A stretch of 54,101 nucleotides of DNA from Methanobacteriota archaeon (GTDB taxonomy: Archaea > Thermoplasmatota > Thermoplasmata > UBA10834): contig CP070736.1 of NCBI GenBank assembly GCA_020347645.1, positions 453,184-507,284 on the forward strand, given 5' to 3'. The position numbers and the translations under genes are program-made. Below, one piece after another: positions 26,779-35,324 of the stretch; position 1 is the first letter of the stretch; each line of letters starts with the position of its first letter. Below the pieces are notes generated by a model. That model was not told where the DNA came from. It worked only from the letters and a program-made list of their open reading frames with translations, and did no database searches.

Positions 26779-27842
26779 CGAAAAGAAAGGCGGCGATACT
26801 CGGTTCGAGCGGTATGATAGGACAACGGTTTGCGCACATGTTGCACGACCATCCGTATTTCGAAGTGGTAGCCCACTGTGCTTCCGATCGTTCCCGGGGA
26901 AAGACTCTGGCAGAAATCTGGAAGCTCTCGGACATCGAATTGAATCCGGAGCTGGCCGGGCAGACTATCCGTGGAACGGCGGTTGAGGACCTCGCGCGCG
27001 AAGGAGTCGAAGTCGTGTTCAGCGGCCTCCCATCGGGGGTTGCTGGAGATGTCGAACACGGATGTGCGGAAGAGGGTATGGCGGTGTTCTCCAACGCTTC
27101 GTCCCACAGGACGGATCCGGATACGCCGATCCTTATCCCGGAGATAAATCACCAGCATCTGTCATCCGTCGAGATTCAGAGGAAGCGCAGGAAGAAGGCA
27201 GGATTCATCGTCACCAACGCGAATTGCTCCGTGACTGGGTTGGCCGTGGGGCTCAAGCCGCTTATAGACGCATTCGGCCTGCACCAGTTCAATGTAGCCA
27301 CATACCAAGCGTTGTCGGGAGCAGGTTATCCAGGCGTTCCTTCTGTCGATACCCTGAGCAACATCCTCCCCCACATAGTGAATGAGGAGGAGAAGATGAA
27401 CAGCGAAGGCAGAAAGATACTTGGTGGATTCGAGCAAGGACAGTTTGTCGATTCGCCTGTGAATATACTCGCCAGCTGCACGAGAGTGAACGTTCGAGAC
27501 GGACACCTGGAGGCCGTGTTCGCGAACAAACCGGACATGCCGGACAAGGAAAGCATAGTCTCTGTCCTTGATGGATTTAGCTCGCGGCCTCAGGAGCTAT
27601 CGCTCCCGAGCGCTCCGGAGAAACCCGTAATCGTGCGTCCCGAACCAGACAGGCCTCAGCCTTTGCTGGATTCCTTAGCGGGGAGCCCTAAACGAGCGAG
27701 AGGTATGGCAGTTACAGTCGGCAGAATCAGGACTTCCGCGGACAGCCTGAGGTTCTTCCTGCTGGTTCACAATACAATACGAGGTGGTGCCGGTGGTTCC
27801 GTGCTGAACGCCGAGCTCGCCCACAGGGAGGGAGTCCTATAA
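26775..27842 (+). CDS. asd: Aspartate-semialdehyde dehydrogenase
   Basis: Asd reduces aspartyl phosphate to L-aspartate semialdehyde with NADPH. The NADP-binding N-terminus AAILGSSGMIGQRF, the catalytic Cys151 in TNANCSVTG and the ALSGAGYPGVPS segment place it in the archaeal/fungal subgroup. Length is 355 residues from ATG 26775, which overlaps the tyrA stop (ATGA). The product feeds ADH synthase at the head of the operon, the homocysteine genes directly downstream, and threonine or lysine routes elsewhere. Confidence 0.96.
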   Translation: MTKRKAAILGSSGMIGQRFAHMLHDHPYFEVVAHCASDRSRGKTLAEIWKLSDIELNPELAGQTIRGTAVEDLAREGVEVVFSGLPSGVAGDVEHGCAEEGMAVFSNASSHRTDPDTPILIPEINHQHLSSVEIQRKRRKKAGFIVTNANCSVTGLAVGLKPLIDAFGLHQFNVATYQALSGAGYPGVPSVDTLSNILPHIVNEEEKMNSEGRKILGGFEQGQFVDSPVNILASCTRVNVRDGHLEAVFANKPDMPDKESIVSVLDGFSSRPQELSLPSAPEKPVIVRPEPDRPQPLLDSLAGSPKRARGMAVTVGRIRTSADSLRFFLLVHNTIRGGAGGSVLNAELAHREGVL

Positions 27843-29047
27843 CAAGGTCTAAGAAGGCCCATAGCAGCGATTCACGGGCAAAGAGTTTCGATCACATCCG
27901 CAAGAAGGCGAGCGACGGAGAGGCTGTGGTCATGACTGCGATGGAGTTCAAGGAGTTCGTCGCGACGAACGGCGTGAGAAAGGCGGCGAAGGAAGTCGAC
28001 ATAGTCACGACTGGAACATTTGGGGCGATGTGTTCCTCAGGCGCATATTTCAACCTAGGACATGCAGACCCGCCGATAAAGATCCACAGAGCATGGATGG
28101 ACGGCATACCCGCCTATGCTGGCTTGGCTGCAGTCGATCTCTACCTCGGGGCGACCGAACTCGATGAGTCGAACAACATCCTACACGGTGGCGCTCATGT
28201 CATAGAAGACCTGGTCAAAGGAAGGGCGGTCAGGTTGAAAGCAACGGCCTACGGCACGGACTGCTACCCTATGAAAGAGATGGACACCTATGTCAGCCTC
28301 AAGACGATGAACCAAGCGGTCATGATGAATGTACGCAACGCCTATCAGAACTATGCGGCTGCTGCAAACTCCTCAGGGAAAACCCTGTACACCTACATGG
28401 GAAAGCTCCTGCCCGAACTCGGGAACGCAACATACTCGAGTGCGGGGGAGATTTCTCCCCTGCTCAACGATCCCTACTACAGGACCATCGGTGTAGGCAG
28501 CAGGATCTTTCTCGGCGGCGGAGAAGGGTTCGTAGTGTGGGAAGGCACGCAGTTCAATCCGGGTGTCGCGCGCACCCCAAGAGGGGTTCCTAAGAGACCC
28601 GCAGGAACGCTTGCGGTGATGGGGGACCTCAACGGAATGTCGCAGGACTTTCTTAAAGGACTCACATTCACACGTTATGGCACTTCACTGGGCGTAGGGG
28701 TAGGCATCCCCATACCGATACTCGACGAGGACCTGGCCAGCGCATGTGCAGTGACGAACGACAAGATATTCACTGCGATATTCGATTACGCCGAGCAGAA
28801 ACGATCGCGATCTGTCCTCAAGGAGGTGTCCTACGCCGACCTTTCGTCAGGCAGGGTTACCATCAAAGGGAAGGACGTGCCGACATCCCCCCTGTCTAGC
28901 ATATACAAGGCGAGGCAGATAACCGAGCTCCTGAAGAAGAGGATCCTGGACGGTAGCTTCGTCGTCACCGAACCCGTCCAGAGACTGCCGCTCAAGAAAT
29001 CAATCAACACACTCGATGTTAGGAGCGAGAAGGAGGCGATGAAATGA
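27839..29047 (+). CDS. Homocysteine biosynthesis protein (COG1900/DUF39), ATA start proposed
   Basis: The protein belongs to the COG1900 family shown in Methanosarcina acetivorans to be needed for making homocysteine directly from aspartate semialdehyde and sulfide. Signature pieces are VDIVTTGTFGAMCSSGAYFN with a conserved Cys, the AYGTDCYP segment with the second one, and VVWEGTQFNP. The first ordinary start is GTG 27926, but the family N-terminus (SFDHIRKKASDGEAVVMTA) extends upstream. The only candidate reaching it is ATA 27839, overlapping the asd TAA and preceded by AGGGAGGGAG. The NIL-ferredoxin partner follows with a four-base overlap. Confidence 0.88.
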   Translation: MTRSKKAHSSDSRAKSFDHIRKKASDGEAVVMTAMEFKEFVATNGVRKAAKEVDIVTTGTFGAMCSSGAYFNLGHADPPIKIHRAWMDGIPAYAGLAAVDLYLGATELDESNNILHGGAHVIEDLVKGRAVRLKATAYGTDCYPMKEMDTYVSLKTMNQAVMMNVRNAYQNYAAAANSSGKTLYTYMGKLLPELGNATYSSAGEISPLLNDPYYRTIGVGSRIFLGGGEGFVVWEGTQFNPGVARTPRGVPKRPAGTLAVMGDLNGMSQDFLKGLTFTRYGTSLGVGVGIPIPILDEDLASACAVTNDKIFTAIFDYAEQKRSRSVLKEVSYADLSSGRVTIKGKDVPTSPLSSIYKARQITELLKKRILDGSFVVTEPVQRLPLKKSINTLDVRSEKEAMK

Positions 29048-29445
29048 AGACCAAGCTCGTGCTCAACTTCAACCCCGAAGCGTCCAATCTGCCGATCACG
29101 CACAACCTCATAGCCGAATATGGGTTGCTGGTGAACATACTCAGAGCCGAGATAGACGAGATCGGCGGCAAGATGGTAATCGAAGTATCTGGAGACGACG
29201 ACAGCACCAACAAAGGCGTGGAATATCTCAAGAAAGCGGGTGTTGGCGTGCGGCCCTTCAAGGAGGGTGTCAGGAGGAACGATGAGATTTGCACCCACTG
29301 CGGCGTTTGCGTTTCCATATGCCCGACCAGCGCCCTGATTCTCGACCACGAAACACGAAAGGTTACGTTTGTAGAAGAGAAGTGTGTGGCGTGCGGTGTT
29401 TGCATCGACGCATGTCCTCCCCGCGCCATGGAGATCCTGATATGA
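29044..29445 (+). CDS. NIL-domain ferredoxin (homocysteine synthesis partner)
   Basis: The first 75 residues form a NIL domain (LNFNPEASNLPITHNL, VNILRAEIDEIGG), and the C-terminus has two [4Fe-4S] clusters: CTHCGVCVSICP and CVACGVCIDACP. In methanogens this protein works with the COG1900 protein in sulfur incorporation into homocysteine. It probably supplies electrons or carries sulfur on an iron-sulfur cluster. ATGA overlaps link it to both neighbours. Confidence 0.94.
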   Translation: MKTKLVLNFNPEASNLPITHNLIAEYGLLVNILRAEIDEIGGKMVIEVSGDDDSTNKGVEYLKKAGVGVRPFKEGVRRNDEICTHCGVCVSICPTSALILDHETRKVTFVEEKCVACGVCIDACPPRAMEILI

Positions 29446-30227
29446 GCGACTTCACCACGACCAGATTCGAAATAGGCGATACAGCCGTCACAATAGCAGC
29501 AGATGCAATCCATGTTCCCCATGCGGTTGATGCGATATTGAACGCCCGAGCTGAAATCGAGCGGAAGATATCCAAGGACCCTTTCTTCCTGACGACCTTC
29601 GAACCGTACGAATGCGCACGGACGGACGGCGAGGCCGTAAGACGCATGTGTGAGGCTTCCAGAGCTGCAGGTGTCGGACCTATGGCAGCGGTCGCGGGAG
29701 CGATAGCGCAAGCCGGTCTCGAGGCCATGGCCGCCAACGGATGCGGCCACGGCTGGGTTGACAACGGAGGAGATATCGCTCTCGTGCTCGAGAAGCCGGC
29801 AATCATCGAAATCTACTCAGAGCCGGGCGCGAGCGAGGCTGCTGCGCTTGAGATGGAGCCCGAGGGGGAAATCGTTGGAGTCTGCTCCTCAAGTGGTAGA
29901 CTCGGTCACTCCATCAGCCTCGGAGAATCAAATGTATCGGTCGCTATCGGGGACTCGGCGGTCCTTGCGGACGCTGTCGCCACTGCAATCGGCAATGGCA
30001 TTCGCAGAGAAGAGGATCTCGAAACGTGCCATGAGCCATTCAGACATTTGAGAGGACTCAGGGGCGGACTCGTCATGTTCGACGATTCTGTCAGCATGTG
30101 GGGCCGTGTCCCTAGAATCGTCGAGGTCGAGCACAACCCATATAGGATAACGGCACACAGCAGGATGTCGGCCGTTGTCAACGCAGAGAACGCCTCTTGC
30201 GAATCGAAAGACAAGGTGATACACTGA
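29442..30227 (+). CDS. UPF0280 family protein (ApbE-related, homocysteine synthesis)
   Basis: UPF0280 (COG2122) proteins resemble the FMN transferase ApbE and were linked genetically to homocysteine formation from aspartate semialdehyde in methanogens. Recognisable segments are GVGPMAAVAGAIAQAGLEAM, NGGDIAL and SSGRLGHSISLGE, typical of the ApbE-like fold. Length is 261 residues from ATG 29442 (ATGA overlap). Placement beside COG1900 and the NIL-ferredoxin makes a complete three-gene module. The exact reaction is unresolved. Confidence 0.93.
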   Translation: MSDFTTTRFEIGDTAVTIAADAIHVPHAVDAILNARAEIERKISKDPFFLTTFEPYECARTDGEAVRRMCEASRAAGVGPMAAVAGAIAQAGLEAMAANGCGHGWVDNGGDIALVLEKPAIIEIYSEPGASEAAALEMEPEGEIVGVCSSSGRLGHSISLGESNVSVAIGDSAVLADAVATAIGNGIRREEDLETCHEPFRHLRGLRGGLVMFDDSVSMWGRVPRIVEVEHNPYRITAHSRMSAVVNAENASCESKDKVIH

Positions 30228-31588
30228 AGATAATGAAGTTCGGGGGTACGTGTCTCGGTACGGAAGACACCCTGAGGAAGACGGCTAGGGTAATCAAGGC
30301 AGAAGGAGACGACAAGATAGTGGTGGTCTCAGCGGCATCAGGCGTCACGAACTCGTTGAAGGAACTGATATCAAAGCCGATGCAGGAGAGCGAGATCGAC
30401 GATTTCCTGCTCAGATTGAGGCTTCGACATGTTGACCTTCTGCCCAAACGGAACGGCGCCTCGAGAAAAGAGGCACTCGAAATGATTGAAAAGAAGATCA
30501 CCAAACTCGACAGACTGCTATACGGGGTTATGTACACGGAAGAACTCACCCCGAGAACCTCAGACCTCATCCTGAGTGCGGGGGAGCGACTCGGAGCAAT
30601 CATTGTAGCAGCTCGCCTATCTCATCTGAAGCTCGACGCGGTTCCGATGGAGACAGACGCTCTCGGACTCGTAACCAATAATCAGCACTTGAACGCCGTC
30701 GCGAACCTGTCAGAATGTGAGAAGAATCTGAAACCGACTTTGGAGAGCGCGGTGAAGAGGGGCATTTTGCCGGTCGTGACGGGGTTCTTCGGAATCACCA
30801 AGAACGGCCACGTTTCGACTTTTGGGAGAAGCGGCACAGACTACTCAGCGTCGGTGATCGCGCACTCTATGAAGTCAGGACCCATAGAGATCTGGAAGGA
30901 TGTGGACGGATTCATGAGTGCCGACCCGAAGATGGTCAAGAACGCATTCCTCCTCGACCGGCTTTCATATGAGGAGGCGGCGGAGTTGGCGTACTTCGGC
31001 GCTCAGGTACTGCATCCTCGAGCCGTACAGCCCGCACGACTTCGAGGCATAGAAATCGTGGTGAAGAACCTCTACTACCCCAAATCACCTGGAACCGTCG
31101 TCGGAAATAGCAGGGCTACGAGGAAGGACGTCATCAAGAGCGTTTCGTACGTGCCCAAAGTCGCCACGCTGAAGATATACGACACCGGTGCGGGGTACAA
31201 ATCCGGATTTCTGTCCGATATTTCGACGTGTTTGACCAAAGAGGGTATCAACCTCTTCTCTGCCACGACTTCACAGACCTGCGTCGCAGTGATCATCAAC
31301 GAAAGCGACGCGTCAGCGGCCAAGAAGGCAATGAAGGCCCACATCGCGGGAGTGGGGGAGAGCTTTGAAATCGAAGAGGGAAGGGCCCTCGTATGTGCTG
31401 TCGGCGAAGGACTCGGGCATTCGAAGGGCGTGGCAGCCCGCGTGTTTAAAGCGGTCGCGTCGAAGGATGTGAACGTGGAATTGATATCCGCAGGGGCGTC
31501 GACCGTCGCATACCATTTCACAGTCGACCACAAGGATCTGAGGAAGACGGTAACAGAAATCCACAAGGAGTTCTTTGGCTACGTCTAG
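30224..31588 (+). CDS. lysC: Aspartate kinase, CTG start proposed
   Basis: Aspartate kinase phosphorylates aspartate and feeds Asd. The amino acid kinase domain has IMKFGGTCLG at the N-terminus, STFGRSGTDYSASVIA and the EIWKDVDGF segment. Two ACT domains (from about residue 305) likely mediate feedback inhibition. CTG 30224 overlaps the UPF0280 TGA and is three bases after GGTGAT. It gives a start of the usual family form, a few residues before MKFGGT. ATG 30233 would start within that strand. The gene ends in TAG and closes the twelve-gene operon. Confidence 0.94.
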   Translation: MKIMKFGGTCLGTEDTLRKTARVIKAEGDDKIVVVSAASGVTNSLKELISKPMQESEIDDFLLRLRLRHVDLLPKRNGASRKEALEMIEKKITKLDRLLYGVMYTEELTPRTSDLILSAGERLGAIIVAARLSHLKLDAVPMETDALGLVTNNQHLNAVANLSECEKNLKPTLESAVKRGILPVVTGFFGITKNGHVSTFGRSGTDYSASVIAHSMKSGPIEIWKDVDGFMSADPKMVKNAFLLDRLSYEEAAELAYFGAQVLHPRAVQPARLRGIEIVVKNLYYPKSPGTVVGNSRATRKDVIKSVSYVPKVATLKIYDTGAGYKSGFLSDISTCLTKEGINLFSATTSQTCVAVIINESDASAAKKAMKAHIAGVGESFEIEEGRALVCAVGEGLGHSKGVAARVFKAVASKDVNVELISAGASTVAYHFTVDHKDLRKTVTEIHKEFFGYV

Positions 31589-31963
31589 GCGACATTGACG
31601 CTGACATCTCGTGACTACTCCGAACCGAAGTCTATCCAACCATATACTATAGACGCCATCAAGCAAGAGGACCTTGTGACGGACAGGCGGATTCAGAGAC
31701 GACAAGATCAATGACATCCTTGAGAGTTGGAAATAGCGAACAATGCGAATATCGTCAAGATTTCGTTCAATGTGGAGTTACGAGTAATCCCCCATGTTCT
31801 GTGTATCCCCGCAATGCGAATGCCGAATCGCGAAATTTGGCATCTTGCACGGAATACGGTTTTCGCCCAGCGATGTCGAGTATCGTACCTTCCTTACGAA
31901 ACGGGTAAATAAGCCACCGACTCTACACCGCAGGCTGGGAACAGATAGGGGGAGTCATAGAAA
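31589..31963 (+). promoter_or_regulatory. Intergenic region and promoter of the peptide-binding protein gene
   Basis: No gene is supported in this 375-base stretch. TAAATAA (31906-31912) is a good TATA box with a predicted start near 31935. AGGGGGAG (31947-31954) is a strong ribosome binding site nine bases before ATG 31964. No T-rich terminator is obvious directly after the aspartate kinase gene. Confidence 0.5.
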
Positions 31964-34720
31964 ATGAAAGTCATAAAATGTGAGTCTAGTGTGAATGAAA
32001 GACTAATGAGGTCAAGAATTCTGTACAGCGCAGATCGATCACGCGTCGGCATGGTTGTCGCAATCAGCGCTATACTCATGTTGTCGACCTTTGTGGCATT
32101 GCTCAATAGTGCGAGTCAGAATGTCGGCGGAGTACAAGACGAACCTCACGTGATCAGTGTTGGAACCGTGCTGGAACCCGACGATTTCAATCCTTTCGCG
32201 ATGACTACAGGAATATCATACACGGTTCTTTGGATAACTCATGATTTCCTTTATACAGCGGGACCGGATATGGGTCCGTACGGGCAACTTGCCTATGACC
32301 ACAGTATAAGCGAAGATGGTCTAGTATGGACCTACTATCTTCATGAGGATTCATACTGGCATGACAATGAGACGGTGACGGCGGAAGATGTCGAATTCAC
32401 TTTCAACATGATAATGAGGAATGAAAAGGACTGTGCCCTACTTGGCGGGTACCTCGCGAACGTCACTAAAGTCGAGGCAACGGGAGAATATACGGTCCAG
32501 ATCACTACAGACGTGAAGAAGGCCACCATGCTTTCAATTAACATCCCAATCTTGCCGGAACACTTGTGGAGCGCTGTCGAAGAGGCAGGAAAGATCAAAT
32601 CGGTTGATATGTGGGACCCAAATTACTTCCCGGATGGTCCTGTTGGATCTGGTCCTCTTATACTGGACGAATACTCGAAGGCGCAGGACTTCATTAGATT
32701 GCTCAAGTTCGAGAAGTACAACAAGTTTGAAGAGTATAATTTTAGACCTGTGAATGTCGATGAAGTGTTGTTCAAGATATACAACCTCGAGGATACGATG
32801 GTGACTGCCCTGAAATCAGGACTTATCGACGTTGCTATGGGCATCCCACCCACTCATTGGGATAGCACCATAGAAGATGATAACATAGAAGGACAAGACA
32901 TAAATGTTCTGGATATGTGCGATTTCGGATTCAACTGCGCCTCAGAAGAATTGAGGACGTCCCTGAATGATAGGGGCCAGCGCAACTTCCCGAAAGCCAG
33001 CGAGAATATCGATGCCGCAAACATGTCAATCAGAAAGGCCGTGGCCATGTCCATAAACAAGACCCAAATATTGGATGAGATAATGAAAGGTCACGCTGAT
33101 ATGGGCGATTCTATGGTTCCGACCGCCACACCATTCTGGCACTACTACGTTCCCGAAGAGGATGTGTTTCCGTTTGACATCGCAGCTGCAAACGAACTTC
33201 TCAATAACTCTGGATACGGTCAATTCGATGATGATGGCGTCAGGATGAACGAAACGAGCGGGAAGAGGTTGGACTTCGACTTCTACTACATCAGTCAGAC
33301 CTTGGTGGATCAGCTGGCAGCTGAGAAAATCACGGTTTGGCTAGAGCAGATCGGCATCAACGCGCCGCCAATAGGTGTCCCGGAGGGCAACCTGTATACA
33401 ATGTGGTTCGGCTTGGAGTATGATATGTTCATATGGAACTGGCAGCCAGACCCGGATCCGTCGTTCATCCTCTCCGTGCTCACCACAGATGAGATTCCAG
33501 AAGAATCTACAGACATAACCGCATGGTCTGATGTATACTACTCCAACCCGGTTTACGACCAGCTCTATTTGGATCAGAATGCCGAGACTAACATCACCAA
33601 GCGTCAGGAGATAGTCCACCAAATGCAGCGAATTGCCTACCTGGATTGTCCATACGTCATACTCTACTACCCACATGACTTGATAGCCTACAGGACGGAC
33701 AAATACACCAACTACCCGGATATGACCGCCAATCCGGGGATGGCGCCAGACTGGATATGGTTCTACTTCGAGGTCTTCCCGGCCGGCGCCAATATACCGC
33801 CATCAGCCGATGCTGGCCCTGATAGGACTTGCGTACTCAACCAAACACTGGAATTCACGGGAGAAGCTTCGGACCCAAACGATCCGTTTGACACTCTGGA
33901 ATGGAGTTGGACATTCGAGGATGCCGGTGAAGAGTACACCAAGACGGGACGGACTGTGAATTACACATTCGAGAACCTTGGAGAAGTAGTCGTCACGCTG
34001 ACCGTCACGGATCCAGACGGAGCAAGTGATTCTGATTCGCTGGTGGTGACTGTTACCGAACAGGATCCGAATTCCGGATGGTTGAAAGGCTATGTACTCA
34101 CGCCGGATGACGATCCGGTTGTTGGAGCCGAAGTGAAAGCAGATACTTTCATCCAAGAGTCGGGAACCACGGGCCTCTATGAGATGAGCCTCGTCGCTGG
34201 AAATTACACCGTGACAGTTGAAAAGGATGGTTACTCAAATGATACCGATGAAGTGACCATTGTGGCCAACGAAACCGTATGGCTAAACTTTACGCTAACT
34301 GCGACCGCGGGAAGCATAAAGGGTTATGTGTATGACCTGGAAACGGACGACCCGATTTCGGATGCTACTGTCACAATTGGCGTCGGAAAGGAATTCTTCT
34401 CGACTGAAACGGGGTACTTCGAGTTCCTCAACCTGGATTCAGGTACATACAACGTAACAGCAAGCAAGAGTGGTTACGACTCCAACACGACAAATGCCAC
34501 TGTGGTAGCCGGAGAAACGACGGACATAGTCATCTACTTGGAGCTAAAGGAATCCTCCGGAGGGCTTTCAACGACAGCAATGGCCATCATTGGGGTGATA
34601 TTGGTGATCATTGCCGCAGCTACTGTTGCGATGTTGATGGAGCGCCGCAAGAAGGGACCATCATCCTCAGAGGACGAACCATTTCAGCAGGAAACAGACT
34701 CACAATCGGACGACAAGTAA
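31964..34720 (+). CDS. Membrane-anchored peptide/nickel-type ABC solute-binding protein with PKD and carboxypeptidase-regulatory-like domains
   Basis: The 918-residue protein has a hydrophobic anchor at about 29-50 and a family 5 solute-binding domain (about 65-600, with the EPDDFNPF opening and the DSYWHDNETVTAEDVEFTFN region). A PKD domain (about 605-690: SADAGPDRT, WSWTFED, VTLTVTDPDG) and two carboxypeptidase-regulatory-like beta domains (GYVLTPDDDPVVGAEV; GYVYDLETDDPISDATV) follow. A C-terminal transmembrane helix (about 870-892) precedes a charged tail. It probably captures oligopeptides outside the cell, held away from the membrane by a stalk. It looks more A/T-rich than the aromatic operon. 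Permease genes follow after a 600-base gap. Confidence 0.9.
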   Translation: MKVIKCESSVNERLMRSRILYSADRSRVGMVVAISAILMLSTFVALLNSASQNVGGVQDEPHVISVGTVLEPDDFNPFAMTTGISYTVLWITHDFLYTAGPDMGPYGQLAYDHSISEDGLVWTYYLHEDSYWHDNETVTAEDVEFTFNMIMRNEKDCALLGGYLANVTKVEATGEYTVQITTDVKKATMLSINIPILPEHLWSAVEEAGKIKSVDMWDPNYFPDGPVGSGPLILDEYSKAQDFIRLLKFEKYNKFEEYNFRPVNVDEVLFKIYNLEDTMVTALKSGLIDVAMGIPPTHWDSTIEDDNIEGQDINVLDMCDFGFNCASEELRTSLNDRGQRNFPKASENIDAANMSIRKAVAMSINKTQILDEIMKGHADMGDSMVPTATPFWHYYVPEEDVFPFDIAAANELLNNSGYGQFDDDGVRMNETSGKRLDFDFYYISQTLVDQLAAEKITVWLEQIGINAPPIGVPEGNLYTMWFGLEYDMFIWNWQPDPDPSFILSVLTTDEIPEESTDITAWSDVYYSNPVYDQLYLDQNAETNITKRQEIVHQMQRIAYLDCPYVILYYPHDLIAYRTDKYTNYPDMTANPGMAPDWIWFYFEVFPAGANIPPSADAGPDRTCVLNQTLEFTGEASDPNDPFDTLEWSWTFEDAGEEYTKTGRTVNYTFENLGEVVVTLTVTDPDGASDSDSLVVTVTEQDPNSGWLKGYVLTPDDDPVVGAEVKADTFIQESGTTGLYEMSLVAGNYTVTVEKDGYSNDTDEVTIVANETVWLNFTLTATAGSIKGYVYDLETDDPISDATVTIGVGKEFFSTETGYFEFLNLDSGTYNVTASKSGYDSNTTNATVVAGETTDIVIYLELKESSGGLSTTAMAIIGVILVIIAAATVAMLMERRKKGPSSSEDEPFQQETDSQSDDK

Positions 34721-34722
34721 AC

Positions 34723-34755
34723 CTTTTCCTAAAAACCTCTTTTCGTATTTTATTC
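34723..34755 (+). terminator. T-rich terminator candidate
   Basis: Repeated T-runs (CCTTTTCC, CTCTTTTCG, ATTTTATTC) begin three bases after the peptide-binding protein stop. Archaeal terminators are often such T-stretches without a hairpin. This would separate the binding protein transcript from the permease genes. Confidence 0.45.
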
Positions 34756-35324
34756 AGCAATCAGCGAAGCTTCGATGGAAGGCTAGCTGCCTGTTTCAAG
34801 TTCCTGCAAATCTTCGAACAGGTTGCGGAGGTTCGAGATAGTAAGCCTGCGTACAATAATGGCGTCTGCAGAAACTGTATTGAGATGATGACACTGATAA
34901 ACAATGGCCAGCAATTCATGTCACAGGCGTAGAAATCCAGCGATGAAAGCCTACAGAAATGTAAGGGGCAACTAATACATAGAGGAGCGGCGTCCGTCGT
35001 TCAGATTCCGATTGTGGAATTAATCGATTCAGTAAAGGTTGAATGAGAATTCGATTGGACCCATCGACTACCGTGATATCGATTTGGATAACAATTAAAT
35101 ACCATTGTACTGGTTACGGCCAGTGTCAAATAATTGGGGGATCGGACCAACTACGCTTGTCGGGGAATCTTGATGCGCATCAATACGGATTCTGCAGTGG
35201 ACGAACTGGCCTGTGGACTTCTGCCAAAGCCGCAGATTCACACGACGATATCGTTTGAAGGTGATTTCGGAGAGGAATAGTGAGACGAATGCGGAAGCGT
35301 GTTCGAAGAAATGGGTGATAGCGG
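34756..35324 (+). promoter_or_regulatory. Long leader/promoter region of the permease genes, with a perfect palindrome
   Basis: No gene is supported here. ATTAAATACC (35094-35103) is a plausible TATA box and predicts a leader of about 200 bases before GTG 35325. TTGATGCGCATCAA (35170-35183) is a perfect 14-base palindrome about 70 bases past the TATA box, a possible operator. GGTGAT lies five bases before the GTG. Confidence 0.35.

Noticed and set aside
31589-31963. Small open frames between aspartate kinase and the peptide-binding protein gene.
   Set aside because: They are short, lack ribosome binding sites and show no recognisable protein features.
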